Assembly: GCA_018828125.1 (NCBI GenBank)
Contig: JAHJWB010000001.1
Location: 310,001-374,000, forward strand
Direction of reading: 5' to 3'
DNA length: 64,000 nucleotides
Source: Gammaproteobacteria bacterium
GTDB taxonomy: Bacteria; Pseudomonadota; Gammaproteobacteria; Burkholderiales; Burkholderiaceae_C
The position numbers and the translations under genes were made by a program. The notes beneath the pieces are model-generated. The model was not told the origin of the DNA. It saw only the letters and a list, made by a program, of their open reading frames with translations, and did not search any database. Positions 27,798 to 37,055 of the stretch are shown here, in pieces (the stretch's first letter is position 1; the number at the start of each line of letters is the position of its first letter).

Positions 27798-27826
27798 AGA
27801 ATACGTGTGCTGACATATCATGTCAA
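27798..27826 (-). promoter_or_regulatory. predicted sigma70 promoter with overlapping inverted-repeat operator
   Basis: Minus strand TTGACA - 17 nt - TATTCT; perfect inverted repeat TGACAT-ATC-ATGTCA at 27811-27825 overlaps the -35 box and spacer. Confidence 0.7.
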
Positions 27827-27920
27827 TGCAATTGTTTGTCACTAATTGCAAGCGCGGTATTCGGCGAATGGTGGGTACAGGTTTGTGTATCGGGATGGGG
27901 AAGCATTAACGTATTCGTAT

Positions 27921-28766
27921 CTACCTTTGGAGGGTGTCGGCAACCGTGACCTCGGGTCGCATCAGACTCAACCAGCCTTGAATGGCTTCCCGTCTAGCCT
28001 GCAGAGCCCGCTCGCGAGAATCAGCAGCATTCATGGGCCGAATAGAACCCATCTCAAAGGCCTCGTCCTCCCACGCGATCCATTGCTTGCTGAACTCCTT
28101 CCACACGGCGTGCAGCGCGCGGAATCGTGCGCGCTCCCCGCTCTTCGTCGCAACTGCCAAAGCTCCCCGTATTGCTGCCGCAAGTGCTTGGCGCTCAGCG
28201 TTGCAACGAGACCAAGCTGCGATGTTCATTTCGTACTGTGTCAGGGGTACGTCCTTCCAGATCGTGGACCACATCACAGCGTCTAGAGCGTGCACAAACG
28301 CATCACATGAATCCACAGCGGCCGTTGCGTCGTGGAACGAAAGCTCGAACTTGGTCGCTGCTTCATGAGCCAATATGTGGCGTCTATCAAAAGCGTGTGC
28401 AAGCCCGCGCCACAAATCATCCACCGACGCCACTAGCCGGTCGGAATCATTCACACCTCCATTGCGCAAGCGATAGGGATCACGAGCCTCGGCAACGAGT
28501 CTCTTGATGTCTGCGTCAAGCAGCGCGCTAAAAGAGTTCTCCAGACTGGAGACAGAATTGAAGGGAATGACATGCGCTATCACCTCGCCAATCGTCACTG
28601 CCTTTCGGTGAAGTGACGGGATGACATCAGCGGCTGATTTCAGACGATCTTTTGCCAGAGCGAGCCCGCGCTCGAGGTACGGCGGCCCGCTATTGACGAT
28701 GGACGCTACGGTCGATTTGAAGTGGCTTTCCAGCACCGCAATGGCGAAACAGCTCGGGGTCGCCAT
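27921..28766 (-). CDS. HEPN-like domain + LprI/DUF1311-like C-terminal domain (uncharacterised)
   Basis: 281 aa; RRHILAH (R-x4-H) in a helical context; C-terminal TQYEMNIAAWSRCNAERQAL...QWIAWEDEAFEMGS...ADSRERALQARREAIQGWL resembles LprI. Confidence 0.6.
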   Translation of the reverse strand: MATPSCFAIAVLESHFKSTVASIVNSGPPYLERGLALAKDRLKSAADVIPSLHRKAVTIGEVIAHVIPFNSVSSLENSFSALLDADIKRLVAEARDPYRLRNGGVNDSDRLVASVDDLWRGLAHAFDRRHILAHEAATKFELSFHDATAAVDSCDAFVHALDAVMWSTIWKDVPLTQYEMNIAAWSRCNAERQALAAAIRGALAVATKSGERARFRALHAVWKEFSKQWIAWEDEAFEMGSIRPMNAADSRERALQARREAIQGWLSLMRPEVTVADTLQR

Positions 28767-28914
28767 TCGGGCCGATGCTTTTGAGGCTGCGACTGAGTTG
28801 TATCAATCGCACGTTCGTTTCGTAGAACTCCACTCCATCAATACGGCCAAATTGCATTCGCGCTCGCACGCTCTGCACCTGAGATTCGATCTCTGTTCCA
28901 AGTCCTTTCGCCAT
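28690..28914 (-). CDS. short ORF overlapping the HEPN-like ORF, possibly its displaced N terminus
   Basis: 74 aa MAKGLGTEIESQVQSVRARMQFGRIDGVEFYETNVRLIQLSRSLKSIGPNGDPELFRHC...; RBS GAGGGCGAGGG before ATG 28914; overlaps 27921-28766 by 77 nt in another frame. Confidence 0.45.
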   Translation of the reverse strand: MAKGLGTEIESQVQSVRARMQFGRIDGVEFYETNVRLIQLSRSLKSIGPNGDPELFRHCGAGKPLQIDRSVHRQ

Positions 28915-29180
28915 CCCTCGCCCTCTGTAATGTGAGGAGGCATTGTGTCTGATGGGCTGGTGATTTTGCGCACAGCAATCGGGAGTCCTCCCACGGTCTG
29001 CCGAAACCCGGAACAAGTGACCCTCTGCGCGTGCGAAGCGACATGCGGCGAATTGGCCATCTGACCTTGCACGCGCAGGGATCGAAGTGAGATGCGGTAT
29101 GTGGCTGAGGTGCGTAACGGTGGCAAATCCGACCCACACCACGAAGACCCTGCCACGGGGTTGCTTCTTCTTTGAATACT

Positions 29181-29232
29181 ACTATTTTGATAGCTGTTAG
29201 CGCTTATAAAATAAGCGCTAGAGGCCATTTTG
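29181..29232. repeat. dispersed palindromic repeat family A
   Basis: TTTTGATAGCTGTTAGCGCTTATAAAATAAGCGCTAGAGGCCATTTTG; perfect 10-bp stem TAGCGCTTAT-AAA-ATAAGCGCTA, 29198-29220. Confidence 0.92.
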
Positions 29233-29241
29233 ACCATATTT

Positions 29242-29316
29242 TGGTCCCCTCGACAGGAATCGAACCTGTATCTGACGCTTAGGAGGCATCCGTTCTATCC
29301 ATTGAACTACGAGGAG
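29242..29316 (-). tRNA. tRNA-Arg (anticodon CCT), CCA encoded
   Basis: Minus strand CTCCTCGTAGTTCAATGGATAGAACGGATGCCTCCTAAGCGTCAGATACAGGTTCGATTCCTGTCGAGGGGACCA; all three arms and 7-bp acceptor pair; anticodon loop CTCCTAA. Confidence 0.95.
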
Positions 29317-29371
29317 GCAAGACAGCCGCGCATTGTAGTGGGCGCACGTACGCCCGCTGGCGAGCGCAGCC

Positions 29372-32300
29372 TCAGTCGTACTTCACCGTGTAGATGATGT
29401 CCACCGCGCTCTTCTCGCCCGTCTGGCCGCGCAGGGTGAGGCTGCGGGTGAGGTCGTAGAAGATGTACAGCGTGCCCAGCGTGCCCGATAGGCTGCGCTC
29501 GTAAGTCACGTACAAATCCTTGGACAGGCGCTTGCCGAAGGTGAGGGCGGCGGCGGTGGCGTCTTCGCCGGAGCCGGGGCCTTTGACGCCGATTTCGTCC
29601 AGCCCAAGCCGCCTGGCGATGCCGCCGCCGGGGTTGTTGCCGCGGCCCAGCAGCGCCAGGGCGGCTTGTTGCAGCACGGCGGCTTCGGCGCCCCCGGCGG
29701 CGGCGTCGCGGCCCAGCACTACCCATGACAGTTTTTCGGCGTCGGGCAATTCGGGGTCGGAGTACAGCTTGACGCGCGGCGCCTTGGCGCTGCCGGTGAC
29801 CTGCACACCCGCACGCACGCTAATGTTGGGGCGCAGCGCCAGGATGTCGAGCGACGGGTTGTCGTAGGGGCCGTTGAAGCGGATCAAGCCCGTTTCCACG
29901 TTCAGCGACTGTCCCCAGGCGCGGTAGCGGCCTTCGTCGGTGCGCACTTCGCCGGTCACGCGTGGCGGGGCGCCGGGCACGGCGCTGCTGCGGATGTCCA
30001 GCTCGCCGGTCAGCCGCGTGGTGATGCCGTGGCCGCTGAGCGCAAAGTCGCGCCCCAGGTTGAGGGTGATGGCAATGTCGGGTGGCTTGGCGGTTTCGGC
30101 CTGGGCGGCTACCTGGTTGGCCTTGGCGGCGGCCTGGGCCTTAGCCTGGTCGGCGCGGTCCTTGGCTTTAGAGCGCACCACCACATCCGAGCCCAAGGTG
30201 GGGGCGGATTCGTCCGGCAGGATGATGGTGGCGCGGTCGGTGGTGAGCTTGCCGCGCAGGCTGATCTGGCCCTGCTGCAGTTGCGCTTGCAGGGTGCCCG
30301 ACACGCTGACCTGGCGGTCGGCGCGCACCAGCACCTGCAGCGCCTTGGCCTCGGCCTGCAGCGACATCGCAATGCCCGACATGCCGGTGGCCGTGGTGGC
30401 ACTGTCGCCCCAGGTGATACGGCCTGTGCCGGTGAGCGTGCCGCCGTCTTTCGAGGCTGCTGTGCGGTTGCCGCTGAAGCCCGCAATGCGCGCACTGCTG
30501 CCGCGCCCGCCCTGAAGGCGGAACTCGGTGATGTTGAGCTGGTTACCCTGCAGCGTGGCGCGCAGGCGGCCGCCTTGCAAGTCCACACCGTCGACCACCG
30601 AGCGCACGGCCATGTCATCGGCCCCCAGCGTGCCCGCCCAGCGTGGAGCGGTGCGGGTGCCCGACAAGGTGGCGCTGGCATCCAGGGTGCCACGCACGCG
30701 CCAGCCGGGGGGCGCCAGGGCCGACCACACGCCAACATCGGGCAGGCGTGCGCGCAGGGTGCCTGCCAGCGGCGCATCGGCGGGCCAGACGATGGGGCTG
30801 TCGGCGGTGGCAGGCGCCAAACGCGTGCTGACGGTGGCGTCGACCTCGCCCGCGCGGTCGCTAGTCCACAGCAGGCGGGCGCGCAGGGCATCGCCTTCGG
30901 CTTCAATCGAGATCTCTGCCTGGCGCACGCCTGCAGCACTGCCCGCGGTGGAGGCCGCGTCCGCTGCGCTGGCCGACGCTTCAGTGGCGATGGCGGTGAC
31001 CGCACCGGCACCCGCACCTTGTCCGCTGCTTTGCACGGCGGTGACGGCGGTGCTGTCGCCCGCCAGGATGCGCAGGTCGCCGCTGGCGCGGCGTAGGCTC
31101 GCGCTGGCACGCAGGGTGCTGGTGGTGTCCACGTTCCATTGCCCATCCAGCACCAGGCTGGTGGCCAGCCCCATGCGCGCGAGCAGGGGCTGGGCGGGCA
31201 GGCCGGGGCTGGCGGTGGCGGCGTCGGTGGTGCCCAGGCCCAGTGCATCGACCCAGGCCATGGGGAGGCCTTGCAAGGTGCCTTGGGTTTGCACGGAGGC
31301 TTGCGCGCCGGGGGTGGAGCTGCGCACCAGCCGCGCGGGCTGCCAGCGGAGCGTCACGGTGCCGGGCGTAGGGCCAGTCAGGCGGGCCTGGCCAGCGGAG
31401 GTTTGCAGGGTGAGGGCGGTGGCCGTGTTGGCGGCAGTGATCGACAGGGGCTCTGCCAGCTGCAGCGCCCAGGGGCCGGGGCTCTGGGTATCTTGTGCCT
31501 GCAAGCGCAGTTCGGTGATTTGCGCTTGCCATTGCCCGGCGCCGGTCAACCCGCCTGACACGCGGGTTTGCAGTGTGGCGCGCAGGGGTTGTGGGGCGGT
31601 GGTGCGCGCCTCGCCGTTCAGCACCAGGGTTGCCTGCGCCAGGCTGCCCGACAGGGTTGCGGTCAGCGCACGCAGCTGCAGGGCTTGCGTGGCGGCAGGC
31701 CTGGGTGTTGCGCCGGTCGCAGCCGTGGGCAGGGTCACATCCAACTGGGGTGCAGTGAGCGTGGCTTGCAGCTCAAACAGGTCTTTGCCTGCGGGCAGTG
31801 TTTTGCCGTCAGCCGCTGCCTGCAGTTGCTGCAGCGCGGTTTGCCAGCCGCCCTTCCAGCGTGTGGTGAGTTGTGCCGCACCCTTGGCCGTGGCGCCTTG
31901 CAGCGCGAGCCGCACGTCGGTGCCCACAAAGGGCAGGGTTGTCAGCCAGTTCAGCGTGCGGTCGGCATCGCTCCATTGCACCTCCAGCTCGCCTGCACCG
32001 CTCTGCGGTGCGATTTGTCCGTTGGCCCGCGCGGTGGCGCCCGGCACGGTCAGCGCCAGTTGCCCCTGGGCCGATTGCGTGCCCAGGGCCACGCGCAGTT
32101 GGGTGGCTTCTGCTCGCGCCTGGAGCGCGTCCAGCAGCAGGCGGTCGAGCTGCAGGGTGCCGCCAGATTGGTTGGCCGCTGGCGCTTGCCAGCTGCCCTG
32201 CGCGGTCAGGGTGTTGATGCGCAGCGGGGCGGTGCCACCGGAACGCATGGTACGTGCAGAGGGGCCCCGGGCGGCGCGGATGTCGGCGTTGAAGCGCACG

Positions 32301-33760
32301 GCCTCGCCTTGTGTCTGGGCGCTGATGCGGCCTGACAGGGGCCCTGCGGCCAGTGCGGTGTGCAGCGCATCGGGCTGCAGGGCGCGCAGATCGGCCTGGC
32401 CTTCCACCGCGCCGGTTGCCGGGGTGTAGTGGCCCTGGGCCGTGGCGCTGCCGTTGCCCACCTGCAAGGTGGCAGTGGGCACGGTCCAGCGCGTTCCGTC
32501 GTAGGTGGCGTTCGCCTGCAGCGCAGTGAGGGGCAGGCGGGTTTGGTCCCAAGGGCCCGGCAGGTCGTTGCGCAGTTGGGCGTCGATAGCCCAGCCGCCC
32601 GATGGAGGCGCGGCGGTGCTGTTGGCCGTGCTGTCGGCCGTGCCCGCGGCGCTGGGGCCCGCTTGCAGCGTGCCATGTAGTTGGGTGACCGGCGCTTGTG
32701 GCCATAGCACGGCCAGGTTCACGGCACGCAGCGTGGCGGTCGCTGCCAGCAGAGGCTGCGGGGCCCACGGGGCCAGCGAGGCTTGCACGTCGGCCTGCAT
32801 GGGCTCTGTTAAGGCGGGCATGGCGGCCTTGGCCGCGGGTTGGGGTGCAGTTGGTTTGGAAGGCGTGGTTGCCGACGCCGGCTGTGACGGTTGTACAGCT
32901 GTGGCCCCCGCCAACGCGGCGTCGGCGACAGGGCTGACGCGCGCCTGCAACTCCAGCCGCGCCGCCGCTGTGGCCAGCGTGCCTTGCAGCGTGGCGTGAG
33001 CGCCCAGCTGGATGGGGGTGGTCGATGTGCTGCCGGGCACGGTGGTTTGCACATTGCCGTCCACCGTGAGATCCAGGGCCATGGGTGTTTGCGCCTGCAG
33101 AGTGGCGCGCGCGCTGTAGCGGCCTTGGGCCAGTTCCACCTGGTCAATGTTCAGCCGGTGCTGGTTGCCGTCAAACCGGTAGTCGCCCAGCAGGCCCAGT
33201 GCCTCCACTTCGGGCGACCCGGCCCATTGGATTTCATCGACCCGAAACGGCACGCCGATCTGAATGGGCAGCACCAGCTCCGTCATGGGCGTGGGGGGGG
33301 TGTCTGGTGTCGGATTGGGGGGCGTTTGCGGGGTGATCAGCACACGTGTTGCGTGCACCTCGCCCAGTTCCAGTCGGCGTTGCAGCAAGGGGGCCAGTTG
33401 CCAGCCCAGGCGGATGTCGGTCACTTCGACCGCTAGGGTGGGGCTGCTCCAGCGCAGCCAGCCAATGCGGCCGCCGCTGCGCAGCGCGCCGCTCACGTCG
33501 CGGCTTTCCAGCGTTTGTTCGGCGGGCAAATACTGCGCGGCGCGCGCCAGCGCGGTGGCCAGCGATGTGCTGCTACCTGCCCATATCCACACGCCAGCGG
33601 CCACCGCCAGCAGCAACGCCACCAGGGTCAGCAGCAACCAGCCCAGCGCCCGCACGGCCCGCGGCGCGCGGCGCGGTGGCGTGCGCTTGGCCGTGGACGC
33701 CCCGGCGCTGAAATCGGATGCGCGGTTGCGCGCTGGGGGTGTCGGGTTGCGGGTCGCCAT
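29372..33760 (-). CDS. tamB: translocation/assembly module protein TamB
   Basis: About 1460 aa; N-terminal TM, beta-rich body, C-terminal DUF490-type region; start overlaps tamA stop (TGATG). Confidence 0.93.
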   Translation of the reverse strand: MATRNPTPPARNRASDFSAGASTAKRTPPRRAPRAVRALGWLLLTLVALLLAVAAGVWIWAGSSTSLATALARAAQYLPAEQTLESRDVSGALRSGGRIGWLRWSSPTLAVEVTDIRLGWQLAPLLQRRLELGEVHATRVLITPQTPPNPTPDTPPTPMTELVLPIQIGVPFRVDEIQWAGSPEVEALGLLGDYRFDGNQHRLNIDQVELAQGRYSARATLQAQTPMALDLTVDGNVQTTVPGSTSTTPIQLGAHATLQGTLATAAARLELQARVSPVADAALAGATAVQPSQPASATTPSKPTAPQPAAKAAMPALTEPMQADVQASLAPWAPQPLLAATATLRAVNLAVLWPQAPVTQLHGTLQAGPSAAGTADSTANSTAAPPSGGWAIDAQLRNDLPGPWDQTRLPLTALQANATYDGTRWTVPTATLQVGNGSATAQGHYTPATGAVEGQADLRALQPDALHTALAAGPLSGRISAQTQGEAVRFNADIRAARGPSARTMRSGGTAPLRINTLTAQGSWQAPAANQSGGTLQLDRLLLDALQARAEATQLRVALGTQSAQGQLALTVPGATARANGQIAPQSGAGELEVQWSDADRTLNWLTTLPFVGTDVRLALQGATAKGAAQLTTRWKGGWQTALQQLQAAADGKTLPAGKDLFELQATLTAPQLDVTLPTAATGATPRPAATQALQLRALTATLSGSLAQATLVLNGEARTTAPQPLRATLQTRVSGGLTGAGQWQAQITELRLQAQDTQSPGPWALQLAEPLSITAANTATALTLQTSAGQARLTGPTPGTVTLRWQPARLVRSSTPGAQASVQTQGTLQGLPMAWVDALGLGTTDAATASPGLPAQPLLARMGLATSLVLDGQWNVDTTSTLRASASLRRASGDLRILAGDSTAVTAVQSSGQGAGAGAVTAIATEASASAADAASTAGSAAGVRQAEISIEAEGDALRARLLWTSDRAGEVDATVSTRLAPATADSPIVWPADAPLAGTLRARLPDVGVWSALAPPGWRVRGTLDASATLSGTRTAPRWAGTLGADDMAVRSVVDGVDLQGGRLRATLQGNQLNITEFRLQGGRGSSARIAGFSGNRTAASKDGGTLTGTGRITWGDSATTATGMSGIAMSLQAEAKALQVLVRADRQVSVSGTLQAQLQQGQISLRGKLTTDRATIILPDESAPTLGSDVVVRSKAKDRADQAKAQAAAKANQVAAQAETAKPPDIAITLNLGRDFALSGHGITTRLTGELDIRSSAVPGAPPRVTGEVRTDEGRYRAWGQSLNVETGLIRFNGPYDNPSLDILALRPNISVRAGVQVTGSAKAPRVKLYSDPELPDAEKLSWVVLGRDAAAGGAEAAVLQQAALALLGRGNNPGGGIARRLGLDEIGVKGPGSGEDATAAALTFGKRLSKDLYVTYERSLSGTLGTLYIFYDLTRSLTLRGQTGEKSAVDIIYTVKYD

Positions 33761-35679
33761 CAGAAGCTGAACCCCAGGCGCAGGTGCAGCCGCACCTCTT
33801 TGGTTTTGACGCCGTAGGCCAGGTCGGCCTGCAGCGGACCCACAGGGCTGCGCCAGCGCACGCCAGCGCCCACACCCACGCGCGGGTCCAGGTCGCCCGC
33901 ACGGTCGGCTACGGCGCCCGCGTCCACGAACAGCGTGCTTTCCCAGTCGGTCATGCTGCCGTTGTAGACGATGGGGCGCTGCCATTCAACACTGCCCACC
34001 GCCAGATAGCGGCCACCATACAACTGGCGGTTGTCGGTGCGTGCGCCAATGCTGCGGTAGCCGTAGCCACGCACCGTGGTGTCGCCGCCCGTCAAAAAGA
34101 GCTGGGTCACGGGCACCTGCGCGCCGTCACGTGCCAGCACCGCGCCAGCCTCGGCGCGCAGGGACACGCGGGCGTTGCGGCCCAGGCCTGCATCGTCGGT
34201 CACACGTCCGGCCGGGACGAACGACTGCCAGCGCACCAGGGTGCGCACAAACGGATCACGTTCGGGCCGCAGGGTGGTGCCCAGGCCCAGTTCCACCGCG
34301 ATGCCGTGGCCGCGGGTGGGCGCCGTCAGGTTGTTGAAGTAGCGACCCGTCCAGCCGTAGTTGATGCTGAGGGCCGTGCTGGACTCGGCGGGCGACAACG
34401 CATTGGCCGTCAGTCCCTGGCTGTTGGCGTAGTCGTATTGCAGGAAGTAGTTGCGGTCGATCTTCTTGGTGCTCTTGCTGCGGCCAGAGCGCAGGCGGCC
34501 GCTGTTCACGTCGTAGTCGCCCGTGGCCTCGCGCTGCAGTTGCGCGCCTGCAAACCAGCGCCAGCCGTTGTTGTTGGGCAAGTCGGTCCATTCGCTGCTG
34601 GCATGTTTGGTCTCGCGGTCCAGCGAGAGCTTGCTGACCGCGCGCCACCCGATGACGGGCAGCTGGTTGTGGATGTGCTCCAGCGACAGGCGCGCGCCAC
34701 TGTCGGTCGAAAAGCCGGGGCCAAACACCAGCTTTTGCAAAGGGGCTTCGCGCACCTGGGCCACCACGGGCGCGGCCTCGGGGTCGGTACCTTCGGTGTC
34801 GAGCGTGAGAAACACAGCGTCGTAATAACCGCTGCTGGCCAGGCGCAGTTGTGCGTCCAGCATTTCGGCCTCGTCATACACGGCCCCCGTGGGCAGGCGC
34901 GCCAGGCGCCGCGCGCCATCGGGGTCGTAGCGCTCGCTGCCCTGCACGCGCACGGGCCCAAAACGGTAGGGCGGGCCGGGGTCGTACGTCACGCTGAGCT
35001 TGGCCTCGTGTGTGTCGGCATCCACCTCGGCACGGCTGTTGGCAATGCGTGCCGTGGGGTAACGGCGCACTTGCAGTTGCCGCAGACCCCCGGTTTTGGC
35101 AGCGTCCCAAGCTGATTGGGTGAATGGCAGCCCTTGGGGCAGCGACCAGTTGCGCTGCACGCGCGATTCCTGGCGGGTTCGGCCTTCGGTGTCGGTGCCT
35201 GCGGTGCTGGCAAAGTCAATGTCGGCGCTGGCAATGCGGGTCTGTGGGCCGGGTTGCACCGTGACGACCACGGTGCGCGGGGTGCTTTTGCTGTCGGGGG
35301 TTTCGGTCAGCTCCACTGTGATGGTGGGTGCAAAGTAGCCCAAGGTTCCCAGCAGTTCACGCGCATTGGCATCGGCCGCGCCCAGCAGGCGCTGCAGCTC
35401 GTTGGCATGCAGGTCGGGCAGGTTGCGAAAACGCTGCAGCTCCAAGTGACGCTCCAGCGTCTCGCGCACGGCGTCGGGTGCACGCACCTCCACGGCAAAG
35501 GAAGGGGAGTCAGATTCGGCGATCACAGGGGCCGACGCGGCGTCTGCACCCTCGGCTTTGTCTTTGCTGGGCAGCAGGCTGCAACCGGACAGGCACAAGG
35601 CGCCAAAAAGCAGCAACGCCGACCATGGGGCCGGCGTTGGAGCATTTGCAGTGGTAGGGTGCAGGAGTCTGAACGGCAC
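33760..35679 (-). CDS. tamA: autotransporter assembly complex protein TamA (BamA/Omp85 family)
   Basis: 639 aa; POTRA-like N terminus, GGDTTVRGYGYRSIG motif, C-terminal beta barrel ending LRLGFSF. Confidence 0.93.
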   Translation of the reverse strand: MPFRLLHPTTANAPTPAPWSALLLFGALCLSGCSLLPSKDKAEGADAASAPVIAESDSPSFAVEVRAPDAVRETLERHLELQRFRNLPDLHANELQRLLGAADANARELLGTLGYFAPTITVELTETPDSKSTPRTVVVTVQPGPQTRIASADIDFASTAGTDTEGRTRQESRVQRNWSLPQGLPFTQSAWDAAKTGGLRQLQVRRYPTARIANSRAEVDADTHEAKLSVTYDPGPPYRFGPVRVQGSERYDPDGARRLARLPTGAVYDEAEMLDAQLRLASSGYYDAVFLTLDTEGTDPEAAPVVAQVREAPLQKLVFGPGFSTDSGARLSLEHIHNQLPVIGWRAVSKLSLDRETKHASSEWTDLPNNNGWRWFAGAQLQREATGDYDVNSGRLRSGRSKSTKKIDRNYFLQYDYANSQGLTANALSPAESSTALSINYGWTGRYFNNLTAPTRGHGIAVELGLGTTLRPERDPFVRTLVRWQSFVPAGRVTDDAGLGRNARVSLRAEAGAVLARDGAQVPVTQLFLTGGDTTVRGYGYRSIGARTDNRQLYGGRYLAVGSVEWQRPIVYNGSMTDWESTLFVDAGAVADRAGDLDPRVGVGAGVRWRSPVGPLQADLAYGVKTKEVRLHLRLGFSF

Positions 35680-35866
35680 GGCGAGAAGGAATAAAGGGCT
35701 TGTTGTGGGTGGCGGCCAGTGCCTCCAGACCCGGAGGCGGCTACCGCGGCCCCCCGACTATGCCCCTAAAAAAAGCCCCTGCCTGTCAGACAGCGTCCCA
35801 CATCGCGCCAACCTCGCCTGCGGTTTTGGGAGCGGCTTCGCATGCAACCGCCGCCCCAGGCGCCCT

Positions 35867-37054
35867 TTACTTGGACAAAAGCCGCATGGTTTCTTCCAAC
35901 CCCTTGAGCGACAGCGGGTGCATGCGGTTACCCACCAGTTGCTGAATGATGCTGATGCTCTGGCGGTATTGCCACACGCCCTGGGGCTCTGGGTTGATCC
36001 AGGCGTGTTTGGGGAAGGCATGTGTCAGGCGCTGGATCCACTCGGCGCCCGGTTCTTCGTTGTTGTATTCCACGCTGCCGCCGGGCTGCAGGATTTCATA
36101 TGGGCTCATCGTGGCGTCGCCCACGAAGATCAGTTTGTAGTCCTTGTTGTACTTGCGGATGATGTCCCAGGTGGGGAATTTCTCAGCAAATCGGCGGCGG
36201 TTGTTCTTCCACATGAAGTCGTACACGCAGTTGTGGAAGTAATAGAACTCCAGGTGCTTGAACTCGGTCTTGACGGCGCTGAACAGCTCTTCGACCCGCT
36301 GGATGTGCTCATCCATCGTGCCGCCCACGTCCATCAGCAGCAGCACCTTCACGTTGTTGTGCCGCTCAGGCACCATCTTGATGTCGAGGTAGCCTGCGTT
36401 GGCGGCCGTGCTGCGGATGGTGTCGGGCAGGTCCAGCTCCAGCTCATGGCCTTCGCGCGCAAACTTGCGCAGGCGGCGCAGCGCTACCTTGATGTTGCGC
36501 GTGCCCAATTCTTGCTGGTCGTCGTAGTCCTTGTAGGCGCGCTGCTCCCACACCTTCACGGCGCTCTTGTTCTTGCCCGCGCCGCCAATGCGCACGCCCT
36601 GCGGGTTGTAGCCGCCGTGGCCAAAGGGGCTGGTCCCGCCCGTGCCAATCCACTTGCTGCCGCCTTCGTGGCGTTCTTTCTGTTCTTCAAGGCGCTTTTT
36701 CAGCGTTTCCATGAGCTCATCCCAGCCCATCTTCTCTATGGCGGCTTTTTGCTCAGGCGTGAGCTCGTTCTCCAGGATCTTGCGCAGCCAGTCGGCCGGG
36801 ATCTCCTTGGTGAAGTCGGCCACCATCTCCACGCCCTTGAAGTAGGCGCCGAAGGCCCGGTCAAACTTGTCGTAGTGCTTCTCGTCCTTGACCAGCGTGA
36901 GGCGCGAAAGGTTGTAGAAGTCGTCCAGCGCCCAACCGTCGTCCGACTTGGGGCCCACCACGCCCGCCTGCAGGGCTTCCAGCAGGGTGAGGTATTCCTT
37001 GACCGAAACGGGCAGCTTGGCCGAGCGCAGGGTGTAAAAGAAGTCGATGAGCAT
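35867..37054 (-). CDS. VWA domain-containing protein (CoxE-like)
   Basis: 395 aa; MIDAS-like LLLMDVGGTMDEHIQ; partner-type MoxR ATPase nearby. Confidence 0.85.
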   Translation of the reverse strand: MLIDFFYTLRSAKLPVSVKEYLTLLEALQAGVVGPKSDDGWALDDFYNLSRLTLVKDEKHYDKFDRAFGAYFKGVEMVADFTKEIPADWLRKILENELTPEQKAAIEKMGWDELMETLKKRLEEQKERHEGGSKWIGTGGTSPFGHGGYNPQGVRIGGAGKNKSAVKVWEQRAYKDYDDQQELGTRNIKVALRRLRKFAREGHELELDLPDTIRSTAANAGYLDIKMVPERHNNVKVLLLMDVGGTMDEHIQRVEELFSAVKTEFKHLEFYYFHNCVYDFMWKNNRRRFAEKFPTWDIIRKYNKDYKLIFVGDATMSPYEILQPGGSVEYNNEEPGAEWIQRLTHAFPKHAWINPEPQGVWQYRQSISIIQQLVGNRMHPLSLKGLEETMRLLSK

Positions 37055-37055
37055 G

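Noticed and set aside
28803-29237. 144-aa minus-strand ORF between the HEPN-like gene and the tRNA
   Set aside because: Overlaps the repeat and intergenic DNA, no plausible RBS or domain; downstream part overlaps the better-supported 28690-28914 frame.
29242-29316. tRNA-Arg as the attachment site of an integrated element
   Set aside because: No integrase, no phage or conjugation genes and no visible direct repeat of the tRNA 3' end in the window.
29372-35679. tamA-tamB as part of the membrane-stress operon
   Set aside because: Separated from it by the tRNA, repeat and HEPN-like gene; tamAB is an established stand-alone outer-membrane assembly locus.
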